From: CAYVBE01 sp964572825
GTDB taxonomy: Bacteria > Planctomycetota > Brocadiia > SM23-32
Direction of reading: 5' to 3'
DNA: 64,000 nucleotides
NCBI GenBank assembly: GCA_964572825.1
Contig: CAZNGS010000014.1
Span: 19,308-83,307, forward strand
The notes under the pieces are model-generated. The model saw nothing but the letters and a program-made list of their open reading frames with translations, had not been told where the DNA came from and ran no database searches. This document shows, one piece after another, positions 7,622-16,914 of this stretch (the stretch's first letter is position 1; each line of letters opens with the position of its first letter). The translations under genes and the position numbers were made by a program.

Positions 7622-10282
7622 GTGCAGTGGTCCGGCTACCCCCGGCTTCCTTATGCGAACAGTCTGGTCAATCTCCTGGTTGCGGAGCAATCGGGAGACT
7701 GCCCGGGGTCGGAGATGATGCGCGTGCTGGTGCCGGGCGGCGTGCTCTGCCGCCGGGAGGCGGGGGCATGGAAAGCGACCGTGAAGCCGCCTACCGCGGC
7801 AACGGACGAGTGGACGCACTTCGAGCACGATGCTGGCCGGAGCTGTATCTCCCGGGATGCGCTTGCCGGTCCGCCTGCGTCGCTCCAGTGGGCGGCTGGA
7901 TCGAGATGGCCCCTGTATCGGACTTTCCACGACCCGCCCGTGGGCTTCGTCTCATCCGGCGGACGCAACTTCTACTGGGTCACGCGGGCGAAGGAGCGTT
8001 CGGGCGATCCCGATCGCAGCAGGCTTTTCTGCAGGGATGCGTATAACGGAGTGCTCCTGTGGGAGCGGGAGGTTCACGGACCCTCGCGTCCCACCTGCAT
8101 GGTTGCGGCGCAGGGGCGGCTCTACGTGCATTTTCCCGCACGGGACGGGCTGGTGGCCCTGGACGGCCGGACCGGTGAGACGCTGCTGGTTTTCAGCACC
8201 CCGCCGGCGGACTACTGGAGCGTCCTGGCCCACCGGAACGGGGTGCTGGTGGACGGCGGCGGTGGACGACTCCGAGCGTTTGATTCCGACGGCACGGCAT
8301 TGTGGGAGAAAGCCGCCCGGCGCGGACCGGATTCGTTTTTGGTCGGAGAAGGCGCGGTTTTCTTCCTGCGCACGGCCGAAGAAAACGGACAGTTCGACCT
8401 GGTGAGCTGCGGGTTGCGGGATGGAAAGGAGAAGTGGCGGACGAGACTGGAGATATTCCCAACCGGGGAGAGACACGTCACCGAGAGGCCGGCCATTATT
8501 TCCGTTGTGGACGGCCTTCTGATCCTGGGAAGTGCCTCCCGATATGCCAGGCCCCAGAGCGCCGCCAACTACATCTACTCCGCCGAGACCGGGGGTCTGC
8601 TGTTCAAGCACGAATACGTGCCCGCTGGCCACGGCGGCCGAACGGCGAGCGTCTTCCCCCTTGCAGGGCTCGTGTGGGTGAAGACCCGCGACGCCTGGCG
8701 GGGGCTTCATCCACGCAGCGGCCGGGTGGTAAGGAGCATTCCGGAGGTCTCGCATCGCTGCTACCCCGACCACGCCACCGCCCGGCACATCTTCACCGGC
8801 AAGATGGATTTCCTGGACTTCCGCGAGGGCGGGGTGTTCAAGTTCCTGGCGGCCCGAAGTGGCTGCGGGGCCGGTTTCGTCCCCGCGAACGGCCTCGTGT
8901 ATTCTCATCCCACGCGCTGCATGTGCTACCCTATGATGCGCGGTTACATGGCCTTCTCCGCCACCGATCCCGAACTGGCCCCGTCGGACACACCGGCCCC
9001 CCGCCCGGGGCCTGCGTTTGGAAGGGCTCTGTCCGCTCCGGAGCCGACGGGGCGAGACTGGCCAACGCTTCGTCACGACTCCCGGCGGAGCGGCTCGACC
9101 GCCATTGAACTGCCCCTGGACCTCAAATTGAACTGGTCGACCCGCGTGGGGAGCGGGGAACTGTCGAGCCCGGTGGTGGCCGGCGAGACCGCATTCGTGG
9201 CATGTCCCGACGAACACGCACTTTATGCCCTGGACGCCCATAGCGGCGACATCCGGTGGACGGTCACCGCGGGCGCGCGCATAGACTCGCCGCCCAGCGT
9301 GTGGCGCGGGAGGGTGCTGTTCGGCGCGGCCGACGGTTACGTGTACTGCCTGGATGCGCGCGACGGAGCGCTGGCCTGGCGTTTTCCCGCTGCCCCGGCC
9401 CGACGATTCATCATGGTGCGGGAGCAACTGGAATCTGCCTGGCCGGTCCACGGCAGCGTGCTGGTGCACGACGGAGTGGCCTACTTCGGTGCCGGCAGGC
9501 ACACATACGTAGACGGGGGTGTTGTTTTCCACGCGCTGGATGTTGAAAGCGGCCGTGCGTTGTGGCGGCGGCGGCTCTCGGTCGAGAGCGGGTCGGACCT
9601 CTGGGACGTGCCACTGATGCGCGGCCGTGCGGTGTGCATGGGAGCCAGATTGGAGTTCGAACCGGAACGTGGGCAGCGGCCCGCGCGCGCGGGTGCGCGG
9701 ATGCTCTGGGCGCCGGCCGGGTTGCTCCAGGACAACACGGCCATAAGGAGCATGAGCGGCCAGGATAACTGGCGGAGGCAATGGTTCTTCGGCGGCAAGG
9801 GCGAAAAGGACCACTTCTGGCGCGATGACCGGGAGGGCTGGAGGGCCAATCTGCTGGCATTCAACAACAACATGGTCTTCGGCGTCCGACAGGGCTTCAG
9901 GATGAATCACCAGAGCGAGGCGGCCGGGACGGTTCCCCTTGCCGACCGGGCGACCTTCCCCTCCGAGGTCTTTGGCATGCCCCTGGAGCGGAAGGCCGGT
10001 ACCGGTTGGCTGGCCGAGATGCCCCCGCCGGACCAGGTGCGCCTGAACTCGCTGGTGGCGGCGGGCGGCGCGGTCTTCGTCGCGGGGGCGAGCGAAAACA
10101 GGGGCCTCCTTCATGTTCTGTCGGCGGAAGACGGGGCCGTGCTCAAACGCGTTGAACTGCCCGGTCCTCCGCGCTTCGACGGGGTGGCCGCTGCCCATGA
10201 CAGGCTTTTCGTTTGCACGGCGGACGGTCGGCTCATCTGTCTGGGCGGCCGGACAGGATCAGGATTGCACAGTCAGAAGTAG
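7622..10282 (+). CDS. PQQ-type beta-propeller protein, N-terminally truncated paralogue
   Basis: A protein of up to 886 residues made of PQQ-like propeller blades, for example LVALDGRTGETLLVF, LYALDAHSGDIRWTV, VYCLDARDGALAWRF. It is clearly paralogous to the next gene: the junction TDEWTHFEHDAG matches MDEWTHWSYDAS. Only the last part of the methyltransferase-like domain found in the paralogue remains (NSLVNLLVAE, then RVLVPGGVLC). The signal peptide and the nucleotide-binding motif are missing because the frame abuts the upstream glycosidase gene. The start is uncertain: GTG 7622 is used; ATG 7715 is an alternative. Without a leader it would stay in the cytoplasm, so it may be non-functional. 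Stop and next start are 9 bp apart. Confidence 0.65.
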   Translation: MQWSGYPRLPYANSLVNLLVAEQSGDCPGSEMMRVLVPGGVLCRREAGAWKATVKPPTAATDEWTHFEHDAGRSCISRDALAGPPASLQWAAGSRWPLYRTFHDPPVGFVSSGGRNFYWVTRAKERSGDPDRSRLFCRDAYNGVLLWEREVHGPSRPTCMVAAQGRLYVHFPARDGLVALDGRTGETLLVFSTPPADYWSVLAHRNGVLVDGGGGRLRAFDSDGTALWEKAARRGPDSFLVGEGAVFFLRTAEENGQFDLVSCGLRDGKEKWRTRLEIFPTGERHVTERPAIISVVDGLLILGSASRYARPQSAANYIYSAETGGLLFKHEYVPAGHGGRTASVFPLAGLVWVKTRDAWRGLHPRSGRVVRSIPEVSHRCYPDHATARHIFTGKMDFLDFREGGVFKFLAARSGCGAGFVPANGLVYSHPTRCMCYPMMRGYMAFSATDPELAPSDTPAPRPGPAFGRALSAPEPTGRDWPTLRHDSRRSGSTAIELPLDLKLNWSTRVGSGELSSPVVAGETAFVACPDEHALYALDAHSGDIRWTVTAGARIDSPPSVWRGRVLFGAADGYVYCLDARDGALAWRFPAAPARRFIMVREQLESAWPVHGSVLVHDGVAYFGAGRHTYVDGGVVFHALDVESGRALWRRRLSVESGSDLWDVPLMRGRAVCMGARLEFEPERGQRPARAGARMLWAPAGLLQDNTAIRSMSGQDNWRRQWFFGGKGEKDHFWRDDREGWRANLLAFNNNMVFGVRQGFRMNHQSEAAGTVPLADRATFPSEVFGMPLERKAGTGWLAEMPPPDQVRLNSLVAAGGAVFVAGASENRGLLHVLSAEDGAVLKRVELPGPPRFDGVAAAHDRLFVCTADGRLICLGGRTGSGLHSQK

Positions 10283-10291
10283 GAGGGCCGG

Positions 10292-13200
10292 ATGATGGTT
10301 GATTCGGAAAGCAGGGCCTGGCGCCTTTTTGCGATTGCTGTGACGTCGACTCTTGTGTGTTATGCGGCCGCGCGGGCGGCCTCCGAACCAGAAGCGCTGG
10401 CGCGGGAGCTCTTTGAAAAGAGCGGCGTCACCGGTGGCCTGGTGGTGCACGTCGGCTGCGGGAACGGCAGGCTCACCGCTGCCTTCCGTGCCGGAGAGAG
10501 CTACATAGTCCACGGACTGGCCCGGGACCGCGCTCAGGTTGACGAGGCGCGGCGTTACGCCGCGTCCCGCGGACTCCACGGTCCGGTTTCCATCGCCCGG
10601 TGGGGCGGAAATGGGCTTCCCTATCCCGAGAACTTCGTCAACCTCCTCGTGGTTGACGGCGGGGTGGAGCTCCGCCGCCGCGAAATCATGCGCGCGCTGG
10701 CGCCTCGGGGGGTGGCGTGCATCCGGCAGGGCGACCAATGGCGGTGGCTGGAGAAGTCCTGGCCCGAGCGGATGGACGAGTGGACGCACTGGTCCTACGA
10801 CGCCAGCGGCAATGCGGTCAGCCACGATGCCCAGGTGGCGCCGCCGCGCGAGATGCAGTGGGTCGCCGGACCGTCCTGGTCCAAGAGCCATAACCGCGCT
10901 GAGCCGGCCTTCAGCGTGCTGGTGACGGCCGGCGGCCGGACCTACTATGTCGACGACGAAGTGCCCACTTCTCTCTACAACGTTGAAGCGAAATGGCATC
11001 TGAAAGCGCGGGATGCCTTCAATGGAACTTTTTTGTGGCAACGCCCGCTGGAGCCGTGGGTTGTGCGTACCTGGTTCCTGCGCGGCAACAACGGCCACGC
11101 GTTGACTCGCCTGGTGGCAGTCGGAGACCGCGTCTATGTGCCGCTGGGCAAAGATCAGCCCGTTTCCGCCCTCGACGGTGCCACCGGCGAGGTGATCCGC
11201 ACCTATGACGACGGACCGGCCGCCGAAGAAATAATCCATCGCGACGGCGTGCTGGTGGTAGCCGGAAAGGACGAGGTGGTGGGTCTCGCTCCCGGAACCG
11301 GGAAGAGACTCTGGCGCCGCACGGCCGAAGCGACCCACCTTGCAGCCTGGGGCGGCGGGGTGTTTTTCGTGGACAGAACGGGCGGCATGGACCGGGCCTC
11401 CATGGTGTGCGTGGACCTGCACAGCGGCCGCGAACGGTGGGCCTCCAGGCCCCTGCGGGAACTGCTGGCCGAGGCGGGGAACGAGCAGGCCGCCGACGGG
11501 ACCTTCAGAATCTCGTGGCGTTATCCCCTGCGCGTGAGCGATGGGGTGGCGCTCGTGCGTTGCGACAGGCCCTGGGGAATCTACATGGCCTTCGATACGG
11601 ATGACGGAGAGTTTCTGTGGCATCAACGTTCCGACCAGAGTACCTGGATTGCTAATGGCCTGGTGTGGATGACCCACTTCGGCGGGGGCCTGATGAAAGG
11701 ACACAATCCCCGGACGCTGGAAGTGGAGCGTGAGGTGCATTGCCCGCAGATGAAGGTCATGGGTCACCACGTGCGCTGCTACCCCGGCAAGGCCACCGAC
11801 CGTTTCATGCTGGGCAATGAGCGCGGCGTGGAGTTCGTGGATTTTGAGACGGGGGACGTCTGGCTCCACAACTGGGTGCGCGCCACCTGCTGGCAGGGCA
11901 TGATGCCCGCCAACGGCATGGTCTACGCCACGCCGCATTCCTGTCGCTGTTACACCGAGGTCATGATCCGCGGCTTCTATGCCCTGGCGCCGCGACGGTC
12001 GGTGGGGCACCCGTTGGACCTGGACGCAACCCCGGCACCGCGACGCCTGGAGCACGGGCCGGCCTACGGGGAAGTCCACGGCCCCCGTCGGCCGCGTGAG
12101 CACGCCGCCGAATGGCCCACCCACCGGCATGATGCCCTGCGAAGCGGCGCAACCGACGCACCTGTACCCCAAGGCCTTGCTGTGCGCTGGAAGGCTCGGA
12201 TGGAAGCAAGGCCCGGGGCGCTCAGCATCGCGCGAGGCAAAGTGTTCGTGCCCGTGCCGGGTGCCAGTGCCCTGCGTGCTCTGGACGCGGAGACCGGCGA
12301 GACAGTCTGGCGCTTTGTGACGGGCGGTCCCATCGACTCCCCGCCCACCGTGTATGGGAATGGGCTCATCTTTGGCTCCGCCGACGGCTCCGTGTACTGT
12401 CTCCGGGCCGACGATGGCGAGCTGGCCTGGCGCTTCCAGGCCGCACCGCTCCAGCGGTGGGTCGGTGTCAAGGGCCGCCTGGAATCGGCCTGGCCCGTGC
12501 ACGGGAGCGTCCTCGTCCAGGACGGGGTCGCCTATTTTACAGCGGGTCGCTCCTCGTTCCTTGACGGTGGAATCCACCTGTACGGGCTGGATGCCCTGAC
12601 CGGCAAGCCGCTCTACCAGCACCGATTGGACGGCCCGTGGCCGGGTCCCGAGGTGGGCACCAGTAAAGAAACCCCCAACCCCGGTTACGTGGTGCCCGGC
12701 GCCCTGTCCGACGTGATGGTCGGCGATGGAGAGCACGTCTACCTTCGTCATCTCCGGTTCGAACCGCAACTCAACAACAAGGTGGACCTGAAGCCGCATT
12801 ACTATCCCGCGCCCGAGCTGACCGGGCAGGAGGAGGGCGGCGACCAGAAGTACTGGGACAACCTGCTGAACGCGCCGCGCCACGCCACCTTTCACAACCC
12901 GGACTATTACAACCGGTCCTACTACAACAACTGGCCCGGTAAGCGCCTCTACGCCACCGAGGGCCTGCTGGACGACTCCTGGCACAAGCGCTCCTACTGG
13001 TCCTACGGGCAGATCGTGGGCCAGTACCTGGTTTTTCGGGGCGACGTGGGCTACGCCGTCAAGGCCTATCCCTCCGCGTCGCGCAACGGCGGCGTTAACG
13101 CCGGCGCGGGGTACCTGTTCTACGCCGGCCGCACCGACGAGCCGGCGGGGGACGAAAAGCTCTACGCGCTGGACGTGCGGAAGGCTCGCTGGCAGAACCG

Positions 13201-13471
13201 ACTGCCGCTGCGGGCGAAAGCCATGCTCCTGGCCGGCGACAGGCTCTACGCTGCCGGCGTGCCGGATTCGGCAGACCCGGCAGGAGCCCTGGCGGCCCTG
13301 GAGGGGCAGAAGGGCGGCCTGCTGTACGTCCTCTCCGTCTCCGACGGCAAGAAGCTGCAAGAGTACAGGCTCGACTCTCCGCCTGTATTCGAGGGCATGG
13401 CGGCGGCCCGGGGCCGCCTGTTTATCGCGACGCGCGCGGGCGAGGTGGTCTGCCTGGCTGCCGCGCAGTGA
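10292..13471 (+). CDS. Exported methyltransferase-like / PQQ beta-propeller fusion
   Basis: 1059 residues. AGGAGG lies just upstream of the ATG. A leader (about residues 10-30, ending ARAAS) indicates export. Residues about 45-165 resemble a class I SAM-methyltransferase fold: VVHVGCGNGRL is motif I, followed by HGLARDRAQVDEAR and LPYPENFVNLLVV. The acidic residue normally before G-x-G-x-G is His, and the ribose-binding Asp after strand 2 is Ala, so SAM binding is doubtful. SAM is also not expected in the periplasm. From about 185 the rest is PQQ-type propeller blades (VSALDGATGEVIR, LRALDAETGETVW, VYCLRADDGELAWRF). The family is known from planctomycete genomes but its function is not established. 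It is last in the carbohydrate cluster. Confidence 0.75.
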   Translation: MMVDSESRAWRLFAIAVTSTLVCYAAARAASEPEALARELFEKSGVTGGLVVHVGCGNGRLTAAFRAGESYIVHGLARDRAQVDEARRYAASRGLHGPVSIARWGGNGLPYPENFVNLLVVDGGVELRRREIMRALAPRGVACIRQGDQWRWLEKSWPERMDEWTHWSYDASGNAVSHDAQVAPPREMQWVAGPSWSKSHNRAEPAFSVLVTAGGRTYYVDDEVPTSLYNVEAKWHLKARDAFNGTFLWQRPLEPWVVRTWFLRGNNGHALTRLVAVGDRVYVPLGKDQPVSALDGATGEVIRTYDDGPAAEEIIHRDGVLVVAGKDEVVGLAPGTGKRLWRRTAEATHLAAWGGGVFFVDRTGGMDRASMVCVDLHSGRERWASRPLRELLAEAGNEQAADGTFRISWRYPLRVSDGVALVRCDRPWGIYMAFDTDDGEFLWHQRSDQSTWIANGLVWMTHFGGGLMKGHNPRTLEVEREVHCPQMKVMGHHVRCYPGKATDRFMLGNERGVEFVDFETGDVWLHNWVRATCWQGMMPANGMVYATPHSCRCYTEVMIRGFYALAPRRSVGHPLDLDATPAPRRLEHGPAYGEVHGPRRPREHAAEWPTHRHDALRSGATDAPVPQGLAVRWKARMEARPGALSIARGKVFVPVPGASALRALDAETGETVWRFVTGGPIDSPPTVYGNGLIFGSADGSVYCLRADDGELAWRFQAAPLQRWVGVKGRLESAWPVHGSVLVQDGVAYFTAGRSSFLDGGIHLYGLDALTGKPLYQHRLDGPWPGPEVGTSKETPNPGYVVPGALSDVMVGDGEHVYLRHLRFEPQLNNKVDLKPHYYPAPELTGQEEGGDQKYWDNLLNAPRHATFHNPDYYNRSYYNNWPGKRLYATEGLLDDSWHKRSYWSYGQIVGQYLVFRGDVGYAVKAYPSASRNGGVNAGAGYLFYAGRTDEPAGDEKLYALDVRKARWQNRLPLRAKAMLLAGDRLYAAGVPDSADPAGALAALEGQKGGLLYVLSVSDGKKLQEYRLDSPPVFEGMAAARGRLFIATRAGEVVCLAAAQ

Positions 13472-13493
13472 CCGTGCGGCTGTGCCGGCGGCT

Positions 13494-15452
13494 TCAGAGG
13501 ATCTCTTCCCAGTGCACCTGGGCCAGGGTGTGGATGATCGCCCATAAGCCCTTGCTCACAAAACTGCCCAGCACCAGCCCTATGCAGAGGCGCCGTCCGA
13601 CCCGGTAGAGCCGCGCCCCGCCCAGGTAAACCACGAAGCTCTTGGCCAGCCAGGAGAGGAATATCGAGAACCAGAAACTGGTCACCAGGAATGCGCCGCT
13701 CGTCAGGAATCCCACCGGATGGAGGGGCCACCAGAACAACATTCGGTGCGCGACCACCAGCACGGCCATCACCGCCGCACCCGCCCCGGTCCACATCAGC
13801 CCCGCATGGCTCGGGGCGGCCCAGGAGCTCGCCACGTTCGCCGTCCATTGCCAGTTGAGCCGCGCCGAGAGGTTGATCCACCAGTCGTGAAGCGTGCTGG
13901 CGCCGTGCCGATAGCCCAGCCCTATTGTGCACAGAGCCCCCACCATGTAGGTCACCACCAGGGCAGCCATCATGGCCCAGAACAGTCCGCGGAAGCGCCG
14001 CCCCGTCAGGTACAGGCCGTGCGCCGAGCCGGACATGGGGGAGTTGCGCAGGTCCGCGTGCCAGCTCAGGTGGCACCCCAGCGCGGTGGACTGCTCGGCG
14101 CCCAAGTTACCCGGCCCCAGCGCGCTCGCAAGCCATACGCTCGGCACGGCGGGCGAGTTGATTCTCGGCAGCCCGCACTGCGCTATGACCCGCGACATCC
14201 CGTAATACACCGCGAACGTGACCACCAGCAGCGCGACGCCGTAGTGAAACCGCAGCCCGATCAGCCGGAACCAGATCAGAGCCACCACCGTGCCCACGGC
14301 CATAACCGCGAACGCCACTGCATAAGGCACCGGCTCTCCCCGGTCGTAGCCGGGCCTTCGGCCCAGGGCGCACTGCACGGCCCGTCCCAGATGGGTCCGC
14401 GCCGCCCACAGGCTCGCCCCGGTGAACACCAGACACGCCCCCATGGACAGGTGCTGCACCTCCGGATTGCCCACGACCCCGTAAAGCATCCACTCATTCA
14501 GACCGAATCCGTACTCTCGCACGAAAGAACGCAGCGTCCAGGTGACCAGATTCAGGGCCCACAGGCTGAACGCCACCCGATTGGGCACCAGGAACACCAG
14601 GCCCATGATCACCAGGCTCAGGTTGATCTTCAGGGGCATCGGCCCCAGGCCCGTGATGTTGTGCCGCACTTCGAAGGTCGGAAATGCCTCGATGTACGTG
14701 TGCAGACCGCGCGACAAACCGATCAGTATTGCGTACCCCAGCCCTATCCAGAACACCTTGTCCCGCGTGATGGACCTTGCGCCGTGTCCCCCCTCAGCCG
14801 TCCGGCACAGCTCCAGGGGAATCTGGGCGATGGGGAAGCTCAGATGCTCGTAGTCTATCCACTGCTTGCGCATGATCATCATGAAGGCGATCATGGCCCC
14901 GAACAGCGACAGGGCGAAGATGCCCCAGGAGAGCAGCGGTGTCAGCCAGGGCCGCCAGGGGATGGGTTCCCCGGCCGGTATCCCGGCCCAGAACTTCTCG
15001 ATGGCCACCGTGCCGCCGTTCGGGTCCAGGGCGAACAGCCATGAACGGAGGTGCGGATGCACGTGCGTCTCGATTTGGGTGGCCTCCGATACAAAGTAAT
15101 AGGGCGCCGACATCGCCGGGACCACGTAGGCGATCAGCCCGGCGGTCACGATCGCTCCCGCGGTGAGCGTCATGGCGGTGATCGTGCGCAACTCCGCGCC
15201 CGTAAGGCCCAGCTTCCCGTGCAGCCGTGCAAGAATCACGTTGAACAGCACGATCAGCCCGGCCAGCAGGAAGACCGGTCCTGACGCGTCGTAATCCGCG
15301 AACATCCCGCCGGCGTTCAGATAGAATGTCCAGTAGGGAGCGGCCAGCCCGATGAACGCGCAGAGAAGCAGGCCGATTATCACGGCGCGCAGCGTGAGCC
15401 GGGTCCGGGTGCGGGACTGCGGGTCCATCTGGTGGGCCGCTTCATCCGCCAT
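13494..15452 (-). CDS. Polytopic membrane protein (DUF6785/DUF6784-like)
   Basis: 652 residues with at least a dozen hydrophobic segments (for example near residues 22-42, 60-78, 92-115, 165-190, 285-305, 385-405, 480-500, 545-570, 585-610). The N-terminus is hydrophilic and positively charged. The overall plan and stretches such as PYWTFYLNAGGMF and YHEHLSFPIA-like YEHLSFPIAQIPLEL remind me of the DUF6785/DUF6784 family, large membrane proteins common in Planctomycetota and Verrucomicrobiota. No transport substrate can be named. It is convergent with the propeller gene, whose stop is 22 bp away, and has its own promoter at 15480-15509. A link to uptake of products from the adjacent carbohydrate cluster is speculation. 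Confidence 0.6.
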   Translation of the reverse strand: MADEAAHQMDPQSRTRTRLTLRAVIIGLLLCAFIGLAAPYWTFYLNAGGMFADYDASGPVFLLAGLIVLFNVILARLHGKLGLTGAELRTITAMTLTAGAIVTAGLIAYVVPAMSAPYYFVSEATQIETHVHPHLRSWLFALDPNGGTVAIEKFWAGIPAGEPIPWRPWLTPLLSWGIFALSLFGAMIAFMMIMRKQWIDYEHLSFPIAQIPLELCRTAEGGHGARSITRDKVFWIGLGYAILIGLSRGLHTYIEAFPTFEVRHNITGLGPMPLKINLSLVIMGLVFLVPNRVAFSLWALNLVTWTLRSFVREYGFGLNEWMLYGVVGNPEVQHLSMGACLVFTGASLWAARTHLGRAVQCALGRRPGYDRGEPVPYAVAFAVMAVGTVVALIWFRLIGLRFHYGVALLVVTFAVYYGMSRVIAQCGLPRINSPAVPSVWLASALGPGNLGAEQSTALGCHLSWHADLRNSPMSGSAHGLYLTGRRFRGLFWAMMAALVVTYMVGALCTIGLGYRHGASTLHDWWINLSARLNWQWTANVASSWAAPSHAGLMWTGAGAAVMAVLVVAHRMLFWWPLHPVGFLTSGAFLVTSFWFSIFLSWLAKSFVVYLGGARLYRVGRRLCIGLVLGSFVSKGLWAIIHTLAQVHWEEIL

Positions 15453-15479
15453 GTTTCTCTCCGCTTTCAGTGGGCCAGG

Positions 15480-15509
15480 ATTCTAGCATTACGGGGCTCC
15501 ACGCGTCAA
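15480..15509 (-). promoter_or_regulatory. Sigma70-type promoter of the membrane protein gene
   Basis: Reading the minus strand, TTGACG (15509-15504) and TAGAAT (15485-15480) are separated by 18 bp and lie about 30 bp upstream of the ATG at 15452. A GGAGAG ribosome binding site precedes the start. Confidence 0.5.
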
Positions 15510-15585
15510 AAGCAGGCCCGCCGCCCGGAAGGCGTCTGTAAAAAAAGATGCCGTAAGCAATATCATAGAAAGCTGTTGCGACACA

Positions 15586-15607
15586 TTCGGTTCGTTTCGT
15601 AATCGGG
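15586..15607. repeat. Dispersed repeat, copy 1
   Basis: A 22-bp sequence beginning TTCGGTTCGTTTCGTAATCG is found identically at 63796-63817. Both copies lie in long non-coding regions. A chance 22-bp match within 64 kb is very unlikely, so this is a dispersed repeat or the conserved core of one. Confidence 0.75.
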
Positions 15608-16148
15608 CCGATTGCAGCGGTTTCCGGTTCCCGAACCTCCAACTGGCGATCACGGACGGCACCCGGACGAACACCGACCCGCACTGACACAGTCGGTCCT
15701 GCTCGAGCGCCGCACGCGCGCCGTCGGTCGGCTCTTCTGCGTCAGTCCCCGTGCGGACAGGGGGCGACACAGGCCTGTCATCGGGCCGACACCGAGGGCC
15801 ATCTACCGGACGGCGGTGGGTCAGGCCCGGCGATCCTGCGTCCGCCCCAAGGCCCGCCCATAAGCTCTGCCGTCCACCGTGCTCGCCGGGCGGGCCGTGG
15901 ATTCGGTCCTGGCATCGGTGATCTGGCTTCAAACGCGGATACACGGCGTACGTCGTTGGAGTGGTGTCGGTCCCATTGATTCGACCCCGTTCTGCGACGG
16001 GCAAGCTTCGAACTCGGTTCTTCGCATCCGCCGCCTATTATAGTCGTTCTTGAAAAATCGTGTGTCCGGGTTGACCGCGTTGGGCGGGAAAATTTGGATT
16101 TTCTGGCGGAAAGGGGGGCCGTCCACCGGGTTCAAAAAGTCCACATAC

Positions 16149-16292
16149 AGCGAGATCGCGGCCAATGCGGCCCCCACCCTGATCGCCATCGCGTGCGGCC
16201 TGCTGGACCGGCAGTTGGCGGCGCAGGCTCGGGCGTTTGAGGAGAGAGACGGTTTCACGGAGAGAATGTACCGGAGCCGACGCAAAAACAAA
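16149..16292 (+). pseudogene. Four-helix-bundle suffix-domain remnant
   Basis: In one frame this stretch reads YSEIAANAAPTLIAIACGLL then DRQLAAQARAFEERDGFTER and MYRSRR. This resembles the C-terminal suffix of four-helix-bundle proteins (pattern AAN..L.LI..A..LLD.Q...LE..F...GGFTE..YR.R). The bulk of such a protein is missing and the frame is not preceded by a plausible start, so I read it as a remnant. Recognition is by pattern only. Confidence 0.4.
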
Positions 16293-16357
16293 GGCCCGCG
16301 CCTCCCCCCAGGGTCATTCAAAAGTGCCACGCGCCGTAAAGCCGGCGGGGTAACGAC

Positions 16358-16381
16358 CACAGGCGAGGGCGCCTGTGCTAC
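16358..16381 (-). repeat. Single hairpin related to the 19298 cloverleaf repeat
   Basis: On the minus strand this reads GTAG, then CACAGGCG, loop CCCT, CGCCTGTG: the same 4-bp end and first 8-bp hairpin as the elements at 19298 and 19452, with identical sequence. The second hairpin is not recognisable here. Confidence 0.65.
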
Positions 16382-16504
16382 ACACGAATCGCCCTTTCAC
16401 CCGGCTGCGCATGATCCGGGCCGGAACCGGGCCTGCGCAGCCGTGACCCGGAAACGACAGCGAAAAACCGATAACTGAATGACCCTGGCCCCGCCCGGTA
16501 GCCC

Positions 16505-16532
16505 TTGACACCCTGCAGGCCCCATTTACAAT
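16505..16532 (+). promoter_or_regulatory. Sigma70-type promoter
   Basis: TTGACA (16505-16510) and TACAAT (16527-16532) are separated by 16 bp, about 90 bp upstream of the small membrane protein start at 16621. Confidence 0.5.
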
Positions 16533-16620
16533 GGCGGTTGATATGGAATGTCCCATGGCAGCATAGCATCCCGCGGAGGGTCCGTCTTCACACAGGGCCT
16601 GTTGAGGAGTTGGCCCGACG

Positions 16621-16914
16621 ATGCCAAAACAGTCCGTTTCCGACAGGCTGAAGTATTTCAACCACACAAATCCGTTCCTGTGGTTGCAGTGCGCCGTTGC
16701 GGGGGGACTCTTCAAGCTTATGATCCCGAGCATGCCTTTATGGGCGTGCTTGCTGATAGCGGTGCCGCCCTTCGTGTTGATGGCGTCCGTTGCCCGGGCT
16801 GGCCGTATAACCCGGCCGCATACGTACTTCACGTGGCGGAACCCCTTTCTCAAGGTCGGCCTGTTCTTCTGGCTGTGGCTGGCTGCGGCGGCGATCTTCA
16901 GAATCGCCGCCTGA
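16621..16914 (+). CDS. Small hypothetical membrane protein
   Basis: 97 residues with no family recognised. Two or three hydrophobic segments are visible: about residues 24-50 (CAVAGGLFKLMIP, then CLLIAVPPFVLMASVA) and about 77-95 (VGLFFWLWLAAAAIF). The charged start (MPKQSVSDRLKYF) and the loop RAGRITRPHTYFTWRNPF separate them. A GAGGAG box lies 13 bp upstream of the ATG, rather far, and a good promoter lies 90 bp upstream. Both support a real gene, but the reading rests on composition and signals only. Confidence 0.5.
   Translation: MPKQSVSDRLKYFNHTNPFLWLQCAVAGGLFKLMIPSMPLWACLLIAVPPFVLMASVARAGRITRPHTYFTWRNPFLKVGLFFWLWLAAAAIFRIAA

Larger units (their letters stand above)
15453..16620. other. 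Long intergenic region with repeats and gene debris
   Basis: About 1.17 kb without a convincing intact gene. It contains the minus-strand promoter at its left end, one copy of a dispersed repeat (15586-15607), an apparent four-helix-bundle gene remnant (16149-16292), a hairpin related to the cloverleaf repeats at 19298 (16358-16381), and a promoter for the next gene (16505-16532). The stretch 15610-16040 shows open frames on several strands but nothing I recognise. Confidence 0.6.

Noticed and set aside
13719..15044. Long plus-strand frame opposite the membrane protein
   Set aside because: His/Arg/Gln/Pro-rich antisense reading of a clear membrane protein; composition and lack of motifs mark it as a shadow.
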